Shown: one piece after another, positions 1 through 12,057 of the stretch
How positions within the stretch are numbered: the stretch's first letter is position 1
How the letters are laid out: each line of letters begins with the position of its first letter
From: Marchantia polymorpha subsp. ruderalis
Lineage: Eukaryota; Streptophyta; Marchantiopsida; Marchantiales; Marchantiaceae
Assembly: GCA_037833965.1 (NCBI GenBank)
Contig: AP031356.1
Coordinates: 9,570,501-9,634,500, forward strand
Direction of reading: 5' to 3'
Length of the DNA: 64,000 nucleotides
Program-made: the position numbers and the translations under genes
The notes under the pieces: generated by a model
Database searches by the model: none
What the model was told of the DNA's origin: nothing
What the model saw: only the letters and a program-made list of their open reading frames with translations

Positions 1-3000
1 ACACACTCGAGCATAAAATTCTCCACAAAGACCTATAACTGTATCTGTCACAGACGATCAGCAAAAACCGGACATTCTAGGATGAAAGAAGAACGTGTCA
101 AAAAATTGCGAGTCATATTCAATGAATCAGAGGGAAGTACCTGAGATGGAACTAAGGAAGCACAAATGCCACTCTAGTCGCCACATCATCGCCCCATCTT
201 CTAATTTCTCCACACCTCTTGCCATCACGTCGTATTTGCTTCACTTGAATCACTGGCGTGAAATACGTGCATCCTTTTGTCTAGCTGTATGAAGAGCATC
301 CACGCTTCTACCAATCAACCTCACCGCTGATATTCATCTTGGACATTTGTGTCAGGGTCTGGAAAATCAATATTTTCCTGGCCCCCTATCCGACATAGTG
401 TCATGAAAATGGTGTACCAGAACCTGAACTACGATTGATTCATACCAAATCATGTACTCTCGTCCAGACTTGTGGGGTCCGTTCCATGACTTCTGTAGTC
501 TCCGACACTCTGACATCCCCCTAGCCGGGTGTAGTTAGGGGGATGGATGGGTGTTCGGAGATTACATGAAGTGATGCCACATCTGCTCAACGGGATCCGA
601 TCATTGAGCTTTTCAAGCATTTATGCATCTCTGATGCGGGCATTCTCATGGCAGCCTGCGCGGATCAAACATCGTGTGATATCTCCACAAGATGCCTACA
701 GAGCACATGGCAGACTTTGACAATCCATAACGAAGCTACGGGCGATCGAGAAACCCATGACCTTCCAAGGCGGCAAATCCTTCTGGAAATATCCCTCTGA
801 TTCAGAAACGAGACCACGGCTGTCCGGTCTGTGTCCGACCCACGCGTCGTCACTTCCTTCAGGGACATCGCTGCAGACTAGGAGACTGAGGGACTTTCGT
901 CACGCTATTACAACTCTCGATGGAATGCGCATGCGGCTATTGAGGATCTCTTTCAGTCGAAGCCATTTGCTTCATTTTTATAGAACGGAAGCATCTAACC
1001 TTTACTGTTTCCCACAGCCATTCGAGTCACTATCGGCCAAGTTGACAGTCCCAACATTGATGACGAATACCTTGTTTGTCCTTTGAAGTCCATCGAGGCA
1101 TGGAAATTGCATCGACGATGGGCCCACGAGACACTTTTCCGGGTTCCACCAAAAGCACTCCGAGTTGGGTCGGCTGACACGCTCTGCTCTCAGAAGGGTG
1201 AAACAATTTGTACAGGTGTTGGAGTAGGAGGTCTACATTGTGAAAACTTACGGCGTTCAATGCAAATGAGGCCTGCACTCTTTTCCTCTGACAACGTGTG
1301 ACTGTCCTCAGAGAAGAACAAGGGGATATCACAGAGCTAGACACGGACGGTGACGGACCATGAACTCGCCGAATCTTTGTAACAAATTATGTGATGAGCT
1401 AGTGCAGACCAATAGTCACTTGAAAATCCGACATGGAGACATCATTACGCGGAATCCACATTCCAAATTGAAAATGTAGCGAAATTCTCTGAAAGTATGA
1501 GTGCAAAAAAGTACGCACGTAAAGTGTCATCTCATTATTGGGACGGTTCTACTGCATGCCATCACAATTCATTTCCTTCCAAATGGTAATAGCCAGGACT
1601 CTGACTGAATAAATCTGGCTCGGTAGACACCTCAATGTCCCTAATTACGAGATTTTCTTTCCATTCGTATTTTGCTACGTATAACGCATAGCACCGGGAA
1701 GTCTGAACACGAGCAACGTATTTTCAACGACAATGTGCCACGAGTTCAATTGTTGGCTATGACTGCAACCTGAGGTCAATAATCGTTCTCCGTTGAACAT
1801 TTGACCGACTCTGACGATCCGATCGTGGAAGAATCTGAATTCGTAGCTCTGTTCATTGCATCTAAAACAGGGCCCATTCCAGAGGGACTTGCTGAAAGTT
1901 TGCCTCCAGTCTCACGACTGAGTTTAAGACGTTCAAGAGGGGAAATTCAGCGTTTGACGAGTGGAATACTAATGTTAAAATTTGTACGAAATAGATTATT
2001 GCCCATGACGAGCTATTGAGTACAGTTGGTCAATGAGGTCAGATATATCAAAGCATGCAACCTTCGCATGGCCTGAGAGGAGTTTGGCTTATGAAGTTGT
2101 GTCTCAGGCATGGCTTTACGGGCTATCACAGGGGCGTGGGCCTGCGTGGTCCGACTTCAAGAGTCAGTTTCTTAGCGAGCTGAAATGTATGGAAGCATGT
2201 GGATGTGTTTTCTTCTACCGCCATGCTTTGCTTGTAAGAAAATATCATATTTTCCTTAGATCTACCTTGCATGAAACACGACCGACCGATCACTAAAGCC
2301 TCAAAAAGAATCCCAGAAAATCACCACGTCCTTTCTTCTTTCTTCTTTCTGCCGTAAGAAGGAAGATTCGAAAATGCGGATTCCTATCGCGTACAGGATG
2401 AGCCATGTATGCATGCAAGCCAGGAGGAAACATCGCTGGGACCTGGCTCAAGGGTTCTAGAATCGCACTGAAGGAAAGTCCACGCACACATCGCTCCAAC
2501 TCCAGTGCTGCAGAAAGAACAAAACGGGGATCTAGGATCTCTTGTTTGATTTGACTTGACTGCATGCAAGACCCAGGACAGTGGAAGGAACGCTGCTTAT
2601 TAGATCAGTCTTCTTCGAGGCACGGCATTTATCTCTTACGATCGGGTTTTCAGAACGTTCAAAGCTGTAAAAAATCAGCATCTATCGTTGGGATTGAACA
2701 GAAGAGAACGTTTGCTTAAATTTTCCCTCAATGGAACGCATTCGAGTGTTCTTTGGTGTGACAATTAATCTGGCACGTCAATTACATTATAAGTTTCCTA
2801 TTAAAAAGAAACAAGTTGATGAACGCAGGTTCTTTGCTTCGGATAATAGCAGCTTGGGAATTTGGATCTGGCTCGAAATTATGCTTAACTTATATAAACA
2901 TGAAATTTTCTTGTTATATTATATATCATTAACATTGTAAATATATCCGAAATTCTTCTTGCTCTAGATTTAGTGATCCCGCATACTTGTTTAAAAAAAA

Positions 3001-3634
3001 TAAATCTTCTTCAAAGATAAGGTTTACATTGTTTTGATTCAAATGATATTTTAAGATCGGAAGTTGATCTCAGGACACCGGATTTGTGTGATGTCTCTCC
3101 TTCAATAATAAAAAACACTGAGCGAACTGGGGAGTTTGAGTATGAGACGTGGCTCTCGAGTAAATCACCTTTGGAACTCGACGAATCGGATAAAGCAAAC
3201 TTTCCTCGCACATACAAAGAGCCATCAGCCCATAGGTCCTCCCTCTATGTTGAATTTTGCAAAAGTGTGGTACTTTACTACGTGTCCGAAATTGCAAGTG
3301 ACCCTAACTGAAGCTCGTCACAAAGTTGCCTATGAACATGCATGCAAAGGTTCGTCTTTTGAATTAAAGAGAGTTGTAAGATTTCCGGGCAAACCTTCTT
3401 CTGTCTATCTTCCTTTAGGACGTGTTCCATTCTAATCCAATAATGTGGAGGCATTAAATCAAAAAAATCCTAACACAAAATTGTGAAAACATAGCCAACT
3501 GGAAGCTCCTCCGAGTAGGTATTATGAATCAGACTAAACCTTCGGTGAGCACGGATCAATCACTGCATAACTTTCTGCTTCCACTTGAGCAATATCTAAT
3601 CAGGTCCACGGTTCGGTTTATTCGTATCGGGGGA
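1..3634. other. Gene-free stretch, left edge
   Basis: I recognise no gene here. The open frames are short (at most about 110 codons), overlap on both strands and show no domain or splice pattern I can support. Base composition is mixed, becoming AT-rich from about 2.65 kb. The only structured item I see is the foldback at 484-575, listed separately. Confidence 0.5.
484..575. repeat. Imperfect long foldback, miRNA-precursor-like
   Basis: The left arm (about 484-521) pairs with the right arm (about 534-575) over roughly 40 positions. The innermost 9-10 pairs are perfect (ATCCCCCTA against TAGGGGGAT), followed by a four-position mismatched patch, then a long paired segment (TCTCCGA against TCGGAGA) with two single-base bulges. 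The loop is about 12 nt. Size, mismatches and bulges fit a plant miRNA precursor, but a small foldback transposon remnant would look the same. Strand cannot be decided from sequence. Confidence 0.45.
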
Positions 3635-3645
3635 TCAAGGTACTA
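3635..3645. repeat. LINE target-site duplication, left copy
   Basis: TCAAGGTACTA occurs here and again, identical, at 6932-6942, exactly outside the two ends of the LINE. This is the direct repeat expected from target-primed reverse transcription. Confidence 0.8.
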
Positions 3646-4059
3646 TACCATGGTAAATAGTAAATAGATCAAGCCCGTTGGACCCAAAGGGTCAAAAGGC
3701 TTAAAAATACAATACAAACAATCAAACTCCAAACGAGGAGAGAACCAAAAGAACACTGTAGCTAGTGCCAATAGCACTAGAACACAAACTAATAACATCC
3801 TCCATAAAACAACCTAAATCATAAGTCTCAAACTGCAGTAAAGAATAAAAACTCTCAACAACAACAACCCTATGAGTCACTCTAATACCTATTTATCAAG
3901 TACAAGTGACAAACACATGTTCTATATCCTCAACTTTTCTCCCATCACGTAGCCTACAAATACGTTCACTCCAATCAATGTTCAACTAGCGTACTTCCTC
4001 AATCCCAAGACTATGAGATGGTGTTCTATGCCAAGCAATATGACGTAAATATGTAGAGA

Positions 4060-4830
4060 TCTCTGCAAGTAGATATATTTGCTCACAATAAACAAGCATA
4101 GAATTCACATGAAGTTGATAAAACTACATTTTAGTGTTTCGTCTGCTCCAAATAATGTTGAGAAATTCCTCTTCAATAAGCTCGCAAAGAGCCATAGGTT
4201 GCAAATTCCAATCGAGTTCCGTCACAATCCACCTCAAAGACCAAATCATCACATCTGCAAACCCTTTCTTATGACGTGTGGCATGCAAAGCTTTAAAAGT
4301 AAGTCAAAAAGTATCAAGAGATCTCACTCTTCACACGTAATTGATAGTCAAAAAAAGAGCTTCAACCTCAAGAGGTAGAAAACATGTTTCCGCAAGAAGA
4401 ATAGCATATGAAGTTTGGAATCTCACATCCAATTCTTCTTGTAAGAATATATTTTGCATACTCTTCAAAGTTGTCAATCTGTCTTCTTACAACCAGGATC
4501 TCACATTTGTGTTTCATATAAGATAATGAGAAACATTAAGCTCCTAAATAAGAATTTCCTAAGACTCCAAGACACTAGATGAGTTATTTTAAATCTATTT
4601 AGCATGTAATAAAGAGCCTTGAAACCAACTTGTACAGTTTTTTGCACACAAAGTGCCCAACTATAATTGTGGGAGAAATAAATGACTATATATTTGTAAC
4701 TCCTCATTTGTTCTAACTCTAATACTTTGGTAAAAAAAAAGAATCTAGTGTCTACAAGAGTAACTTTTGACTTCTACATCATGAATTCCATCTGATTTTA
4801 AGTACAAAAGTTAGTCACAGTGTCAAGTTG
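4060..4830 (-). pseudogene. LINE pol C-terminal region remnant
   Basis: This piece follows the YVDD box. It includes an open segment at 4707-4501 (SYKYIVIYFSHNYSW, then FKALYYMLNR and SWSLRKFLF). Further on is a block reading FLQEELDVRFQTSYAILLAE. The same two blocks occur in the second copy at 15928-16320, with the same spacing, which shows that both copies are one family. Confidence 0.8.
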
Positions 4831-4859
4831 TTTTTGTAACTAATGACATCATGTGCTAG

Positions 4860-5640
4860 TAATGTGGCATCATCAACATACTAGAAAGCTTTGAAGACAA
4901 AAACTCCAAGTTTAACATCTTGACTTTCACAATCTTCTAACCACCTTTTTATATCATCTATGAAAACTTCAAATAAAGTAGAAGAGAGTAAAAACTTGAA
5001 TAATTCCAATGGTACTCCAAATCTCTTTGGTTTGAGAAGTGTTGATCTTGGTCTGAATGGAGTGGTATAATATTTCCACCACTACTAAGAAATCTAATGG
5101 TACTTCAATATTTTGCAATCTTTTCTAGAAAACTTCACTGGATGTTGTGTCAAAAGCTTTCTTGAAATCGATGAAGTCACAAAACAAAGCTTTTCCATTA
5201 TCCTTGGAATTCTCCCTTAAAACATGCAAAATCAAGATATGATCAATAGTGTTGAATGTAGAACAAATACCAACTTGGAACCGTGCTTTCTTTTGACAAA
5301 ATTTTGCCCATGTGCTCAACTTTGATTCCATCAATTTTCCAAATAAATTGGCAAAAATATCATTCATCATGATAGTCCGATAGTTTGTCATCAAATCCTT
5401 GCTCCCATATTTGTGAATAGTAACAATCTTTGATAGAGACCAAGTTGAAGGAAAACCATAGATAGCAACATTCTCTAACACTTTAATGAGAATTTGTCCA
5501 ATAGCATCTCCTCACCACTTGAGAATTTCAATCGAGAGTCCATCCAAATACTCATATTTATCATTTGTCAATTGTCTGAGTTGAATCATCACTTCAGCTT
5601 CAAAAAATAAGCTAGGTTTTCCTTCACAACGTGGCATTGA
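4860..5640 (-). pseudogene. LINE reverse transcriptase remnant
   Basis: The longest open piece (5481-5125) contains the early RT blocks: PSTWSLSKIVTIHK, then YRTIMM with LFGKLMESKLS, then a TIDH segment and DFIDFKKAFDT, the first catalytic aspartate region. After a frameshift, VPLELFKFLLSSTLFEV and FIDDIKRWLE follow. The catalytic box reads YVDD at 4880-4869, just after an in-frame stop. Block order and spacing are those of a LINE RT. The frame is broken several times. Confidence 0.85.
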
Positions 5641-6075
5641 TGCAACATTGGAAAAAAAATGAAGGTTTCAACAAAAGAAATCAAAGATTTGGGATCAAGA
5701 GTATGTTTCAAAGATCTTACTGCCAACCGTCAACAAAAAAATTTGGGATACTCCAACAGCTCTTTTTTCAAGCACTCTTGCTTCCACCTCAAAAAAGTTT
5801 GTTTCTTAGAAGTCAACCAGTCTTTGTAAAGTCTTGTCATAGTAAGCCAATTATGAAGATCCAAGGATTTATCAACTAATTTTGCCCTTGCTTGTTTGCA
5901 ATTTAAGTCAAACCATCCATTGGAAAAAAAAACCTCTAGCTCTCCAGTTCTTATGTCTCAAAAAGAACTTAGAAGTAGATTTTTTAAGCAACTTGGATAG
6001 TTGCAAACTCGATGTATGTGGATCAAGGCTCCAAGTAGTAAAAGTCAAAAGATCTTGTAAAAGTTGACTATAAAG

Positions 6076-6883
6076 TTACTTTTGACTAGGATCTAAATTA
6101 AATTTGGGAGAACTAGAAACATACTGACATGTAGAGAGAGTAATTGACTTTGACAATAAAAGAGTAAATAAAAGAGATGTATGATTTGATTCTGATTGAG
6201 GCTCTAGAATATCAAATGTTGAGATAAATAAACTGTTCGTGATAGAGGACAAAAGATAATCAATAGTGCTAACGTCGGTAGAAACAAAACTTGTATTGGA
6301 GTGAGAATTAGGAAAGAAAGAAACACCATTGTGAACTTTCAGATTACAAGTGGCTCCAAAAGTCAAGAAATGCTCCGTCAAGTCATTTGTAGAAGAATCA
6401 CAAGAGATTCTAGATCACAAACTATCGTTGCTTTTTTCAAAAAAGAGAAAAGATAATGAATCATCAAATTGTGTAAATTGAACAGAACTTATCGAGCATT
6501 AAATTCTTCAACAATAAAAACTTCACCTTTGTCTTGATATTTGAGATCATTTCCTATGAGCCAATGTAATGGTTGATTTTGATTGCAAGTGCTTGTGGAG
6601 CAATGATATTGTTTCCCAATATCTTAGCTTTCCAAATGTATCATAGGAAAATATTCAGATATGATGAATGTAACAATGTTTCTAAAGCCTCATCTTGTTT
6701 GTCGATTTCTATGGTTCCAAATGGATCCCACCAAAGTGAACCCTTGTATCTCCCCAATAACATTCTCTCATGCTCCCAAGTCTCCACAATGTTGATAATG
6801 TCCGTCATCTTCCAAATTGGATGTGCACTCTTATACTTTGTTGTACATAGGATTCTTATGTCCCACATCAACGCGCTCAACAT
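6076..6883 (-). pseudogene. LINE endonuclease (APE-like) remnant
   Basis: The first open piece (6883-6641) contains DIINIVETWEHE, matching the early endonuclease block with the catalytic glutamate of the ET motif. The later piece (6381-6076) contains STIDYLLSS and a terminal ESNHTSLLFTL, matching the D-Y-L and SDH-type blocks of AP-like endonucleases, but the usual SDH reads SNH. The two pieces lie in the same order as in intact elements and are separated by disrupted sequence. Non-functional. Confidence 0.75.
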
Positions 6884-6931
6884 ATGATATCACTATGATT
6901 GTAGATTACAATTTTGACACTGCTTTGAAGG

Positions 6932-6942
6932 TCAAGGTACTA
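6932..6942. repeat. LINE target-site duplication, right copy
   Basis: Exact partner of the TCAAGGTACTA at 3635-3645. It marks the 5' boundary of the minus-strand LINE. Confidence 0.8.
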
Positions 6943-8872
6943 ACCGGAAGCCTAACTCTCATCAACTTGTTGAAACCGTGATTATTTTAATTAGGCGAGA
7001 TATAACTTTTTCTGACACCACAACTGAAACAAAGATACATGTGACAGAAACATAATAACCGTGAGGAACTGCTGTGAGATCAAGATCAACTAGGTAGATT
7101 ATTTGTCATAGAAGTGGTAAACGAATGCAAGAGTTAAGTCTCGAATGATAACGTTGATACAAAATCAAAAGACACAACAATCCTATACTAAATAGTCGTT
7201 GCTCTGCAAACCTAAACCCTCAATTTAGGTCACAAGCATGTCCTAAACTTCCCTACTTGAACATTTATGCAATAAATTGGTGTCAGTAACACCAATCTGA
7301 AGATGTTTATAGTGACGGCAGTACTCCACTCCAAAATCATAAGTATATAGTGTATCACTTCCTTAAGGACATGAACAGAGAGCAACCCAGATTGCTACAT
7401 CAGCGGTCAGCTCTGGCAGTAGTGCTAGACCAAGCACGGACTCATGAGATTGTCAGATCTGGCCACAGCTGAACTGTCTGTAACAGCCTGTTTTAGTTGC
7501 CAATTTTTTTCCTGCCAAGGCCGGCACAGAGGAACTTGCAGCAAGGTCTTCGTATTTATAATAACGAACAGATTGAAGACCTAACCTTACGACGTGACAA
7601 AGGATTCAGGCGAGCAAGTTGAAAATATCTACACCACAGAATGTAACTGATTTTCAACTGCGGTAGCTCGACCACCTTTAACTTTCCTGATTCAGCTGCT
7701 GTCATTGGATTGCAGAACATGATATTATACATTGCATTTCTGCAGGTGAGTAAAACGGACATGGGCTTCTCGGTAAAGCAGACTGAAGGCGAGTCTATCG
7801 GGCACAATATGGTGGAGCGAATTTTTAAGAAACAGAATGTTCTTATCAATGATGAATGTTACCTAGTGATATCTGATGTATATACGCGTAGAACGCAAAA
7901 TTGTTCGCATCGAGAATCGTACGACTCTGGAGCCAACTATTGTCATCCAAAATAAAAAACTTCATTGCCATATAGTACCATTTCAACTATTCAACTTTGT
8001 TTGCCACGACTCAAAGACGATACAGAGGCTAATCATTGAGCTCATATATCGAAATTCCAAAAAAAAATAAAAGTTTTAAGATTTTTAAAGTTTTTAAATC
8101 ATAGACAGGAAAGTCGAAGAATCCTCAGACTTTGCTGTCCCTTTTTTTAAAGACATGAAGAAACTAATTTATTCGAACACGGTCAACGAAGAATTACCTG
8201 CGTACTCTTATGTAGTCAAAGAGCCATTGAACCCTGTGAGAATTTCGTACTTTGGAGACGAAAAAAAAATTAGGTCCCTAGAAACAAATGCTTCAAACAT
8301 CTGGAAAGAGCTTCCGATATACCAATCTCCGCATCAGTTCGAGCATTCATGAGCAGTTTCAAGATGAACTCTTAACAAGGCTCCATTTAAGCATTCTTCC
8401 AAATTTCAACTTCAATCACGTACCCTCGACAATTCTGGATCAGACGTTTGAATTTCAATTTCCTATGCAGTGTCACATGATAAGACCATCATATAGGAAC
8501 ACTGGAACTAATTTCTTGCTACATGCATGGTCACTGACTGATAATAATTCGTTTGCCGATCCTTGGACGCGAGCAGATAATTCAACAAAATTTATTCATC
8601 ATCCTTGCATTCTAACTTCTGCATGACTTTATTATTTGCTGCTGCTGAGGCACTTTGGGACAAAATCTATAAACTAAATTGTTCTATAATCAGTGAACTT
8701 GATTAATTTCTTCTTTCGATGGCTAGGAACCTAATTACAGAGACTGGGTTGAGAGCAAAGGAAATGATGTAGCTGCTTTCATGATCGATGATGAATTGCA
8801 AAAAATTTAAAGGAAGGACATAATTTTTCCTTGCTGTAAGAAAATTGTCCCATGTAGGCATGCATGACAAAT

Positions 8873-8906
8873 AATTGTACATCCATTGCATGATGGATGT
8901 ACAATT
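8873..8906. repeat. Perfect hairpin, 14-bp stem
   Basis: The arms AATTGTACATCCAT and ATGGATGTACAATT are exact reverse complements separated by 6 nt. The position resembles neither a terminator nor a transposon end that I recognise. Confidence 0.8.
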
Positions 8907-8943
8907 CCTACCGTATGATTATTCTTAGTGTGTTCTCTTCCTC

Positions 8944-8969
8944 TATATATATATATATATCTCTCTCTC
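8944..8969. repeat. Compound (TA)n(CT)n microsatellite
   Basis: About eight TA units run directly into four CT units. Confidence 0.9.
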
Positions 8970-9481
8970 GTTGGTGATATTATTATAAACTTGTCCCCTG
9001 TTCACCTAGCTATATTCCTTCTACGATTAGAACCCTATGATGCACAGCTATACTGTATTATTTCCCAAATCCATTATTACTTGCGGCAAAGTGCATATGA
9101 TCCTATAGATCTCTCGTGAATATATGAGTTGTCTTTGGGCGGCAGCTGTAATTGATGGCGTTATCTCATATTTTGTATATGTTTGTTGAGGTGGCATGAC
9201 AAGACAATGAGTAAATAAAAGTCCTTATGCCTCACAAGTCTAACCAAGACTTCACTCATTGCTCCTGTAGAGTCCCCCTACAATATTATTTCTTTTTTCA
9301 GTAAAAGGAAAAATTACGAATATTTGGTAGCGATTTCTTTCTTATTAAATGTTCTCGCTGGAACAAAGTAATGACCGGGAATGATCCATAGTACCGTGAA
9401 CTTGCCTGATCTTGACGCTACCGAAGCACATGATAGGATGAAATTTGCAATCTTCTCATCTTGTTGGACATGTACACTTAT

Positions 9482-9590
9482 GTCCCTTCTGGGACATCGA
9501 AAAAATTGGAAAGATACAGAGAAGATTAGCATGGCCCCTGCGCAAGGATGACACGCACAAATCGGGAAATGGTCCATAGCCGTAATTTTT
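9482..9590 (+). ncRNA. U6: U6 snRNA-like sequence, probable pseudogene
   Basis: The sequence starts with GTCCCTTCTGGGACATCG, the U6 5' stem-loop with one loop change. It retains ACAGAGAAGATTAGCATGGC, which contains the ACAGAGA box and the AGC triad, and the internal stem-loop region CCCCTGCGCAAGGATGACAC, then GCACAAATCGGGAAATGG. Beyond GGTCC (ending near 9575) the normal AAATTTTT end is replaced by a short unrelated stretch before a T5 run at 9586-9590. Upstream I find neither the plant USE (TCCCACATCG) nor a TATA box about 30 bp before the start, both expected for a Pol III plant U6 gene. In plants U6 directs splicing catalysis. Here a retrocopy or dead gene is more likely. Confidence 0.85.
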
Positions 9591-9761
9591 GGATGTGTGC
9601 GATATCTGTAACCCAGTAGTGCCGGTCACAAATATTTGCGTCGAGTGTATTCTCAATGTCACTATATTTTAATTCCGGTTTCAATTTAGATGTAAAGCCA
9701 ACACCAAAACAGGATTTTCGAAAAAATTATTTACAAAAACTAAACGTGAGGATTCTCAAAA

Positions 9762-9792
9762 CTTTAATATAGCATAACATGCTATATTAAAG
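9762..9792. repeat. Perfect hairpin, 14-bp stem, 3-nt loop
   Basis: CTTTAATATAGCAT and ATGCTATATTAAAG are exact reverse complements around AAC. It lies about 170 bp downstream of the U6-like sequence. Confidence 0.85.
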
Positions 9793-11649
9793 CTTCAGAT
9801 TTATCAAATTCAATAACTCTTATAGAAGTGTGCATTTCTCAATATATGTTAGCGTATAAGTTGATTAGTTTTTATTGAAGTCTACTCATAAATTTTGCAC
9901 TGAGGTGTGCATTCTTCGACCTGAAATAACTCTTAGAGGTTTCTGATTAGCGTGGCCAAAATGTGTTCCTAATTTGTATCCTCACGTTTTGCATTCTCTA
10001 TTTGAATGGCCCTCACTAATTACTGACAAGACTGTACACACAAAAAGCGGTAGGTTTGGACACTCAAGACGAGTGAAAATATCAAAGGTTACTCCCAATA
10101 TTGGACTAGTGGGGAGGGTTTCATGGAACCATCCCACGACACACTAGCCACCACGAAAAAGGACACCAGCGTCAATGAGACAACTCGAAGACATATGTTC
10201 CGACAAACTATCACTCACTCAGATGTGATTATAACCTGCTGGAATGATCTGCTGATAATCAAATAGTAAAGTTAGAGATTACATAGAGATTGTCGAAATA
10301 AACCTGAAATGGATGATATCACTTAAAGAATATAATAATAAAGGCCGATCATTAACTTCAACGCGTGCACAGAATCGGTGTGAGTAAGCCCAAAAAGTTG
10401 ATGCAAGGCGAGGAACAAAAGTGGAGGTGAATCCCCATGAATTCCAAAGAGGTTGGCAGCATGATAGGTCGAGGTATTACGAACTGGAACAAGTGGGATC
10501 CAAAAGTTGAGATCTTAGCTAAAGCGTAAAGGATGGAATAAAAACTGCGGAGACCAAGAACTCACATGTTGGTGGGGATGAGGGGGAGACAAATATGATG
10601 GAAGTGGAAGAAAACAAAGGACGAGCATCATTTGAAATGACTTTGTGTCACCGAATTGTCACACTTTGTGTCAGGAGTGCACGTTGGTTCTATCCATATT
10701 ATAAAAGATGGAACAACGCATTTCTTTCTCGAAGAAGAAACTCTGAACTCTGAACCGAAGGCTTGAATGTTGGAACTTTGAGATGATATAACAAATAGAG
10801 CACAGTATCCTTTAAAAGTTCTACTCCGGGTTTGTGAGACCGGACAAGGGGCTCGGTGCTGAAACCTGATGAGTGACAGCATACAGCATCTGTATATGAT
10901 GACGACCGGATAACTGAAAATGACGTCGTCATGTAACAGGGGATTAACCGAAATTGAATAAGCTCATGTCCTACACGTAATAACCAAGAACTGGACTGTT
11001 GCAACATATACTCTCAAAGTTTCTTCATGTTCGGACAGATGAGACAAGGGACATTTGTTACGATCTCAATCAACAAGACACCAATGTTTGATCATTGCGC
11101 CATGAATGAACTTTTACTTTGAATAAATTCCCAAAAACATTTAGATTTTGAGGGCACAAATCAGTCAACAAATACAACTTACAAAGCCCAGAAGTATAAA
11201 GCAACAATAAGAGTGTTTAGGGCTGCTATGTATTTCTTCTGTTTTGCTCAAATACCAGCTCTTTAGAGTCTATTCGAGTTTGAGGTTAATTTGAAAAATA
11301 GATCCAAACATGAAATTTAATGCTCCACCTATATAAAAAAACATTATTTATAGAGAATAACTCTTGTGCTTTCATACCAAAAAAATTGCTATTTCCAAAT
11401 TCAGTGTAATAAATTAGAATGTATCTCATTATTCTCAACATTATATTCCTGAAAATTATTTCATATCTTGGAATCAGTTCACAAACATTATCATCATAGT
11501 CATATATATAATCTACATGACCATGTCAATGACCTGTTTCTGCTAATTTTGAAGATATAATTAATGCTTTGCGCAAGCGCTATGCTCAGCTCAAGACACA
11601 ATAACCAGACATTCATAGTCAGCTTTTATACTTCCATCAACAATTAAAT

Positions 11650-12057
11650 CTTGAAAGTTTGTGATTTTTAAAAGTATCTTCTCTTGAAGAACTCTAATCA
11701 ACCAATATGATTGCACACATCAATTTCTTGCTACTAGAATGGAACTCATTGCACTTAAAATAAAATATTAATATATTAACTTGGAAGAAATACTAAATTG
11801 ACGTTGTAAAGTTACTTTCATATCACATGTTCAGACTTCAATCAAAACATTGTGTTTGATGTTTAAGATTCTCAAAAGCATCTCCTCTTGAAGAACACTA
11901 AACAATTGATACAAATTTACACATCAATTTCTTGCCATCAAATTAAAAGTCACTTTCATTTGAATACAATAATCGTATGTAAACTTGAAAGAAATACTGA
12001 ATTGATAGTTTATTGTTTCATTCATATCACATGTTAGGGCTTTAATCGAAACCTTGG
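11650..12057. repeat. Diverged 204-bp tandem duplication
   Basis: Two adjacent units repeat with a constant 204-bp period: CTCTTGAAGAAC at 11681 and 11885, and TATCACATGTT at 11821 and 12025, with ACATCAATTTCTTGC and GAAGAAATACT/GAAAGAAATACT in matching positions. Identity is partial, so the duplication is old. Function unknown. Confidence 0.75.

Larger units (their letters stand above)
3646..6931 (-). mobile_element. LINE (non-LTR retrotransposon), decayed, with intact target-site duplication
   Basis: On the minus strand the element reads, from right to left, an endonuclease (about 6883-6076), a reverse transcriptase (about 5640-4860) and a C-terminal region (about 4830-4060), then a 3' UTR ending near 3646. 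The 3' end carries GCTTGATCTATTTAC, shared with the second copy at 15890-17046, and finishes in short TACTATTTACCA-like repeats instead of poly(A). Identical 11-bp repeats TCAAGGTACTA flank it. The endonuclease starts about 50 bp from the 5' end, so the copy is near full length for its coding part, at 3.29 kb. Frameshifts and stops break the pol frame in several places, so it is not autonomous. Confidence 0.88.
6943..9481. other. Gene-free stretch between LINE and U6-like sequence
   Basis: No gene is recognised. Open frames are short and without domains. The stretch contains a hairpin at 8873-8906 and a TA/CT microsatellite at 8944-8969, listed separately. Confidence 0.45.

Noticed and set aside
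5631-5879. Plus-strand open frame inside the LINE
   Set aside because: It is antisense to the LINE pol region and only reflects its composition.
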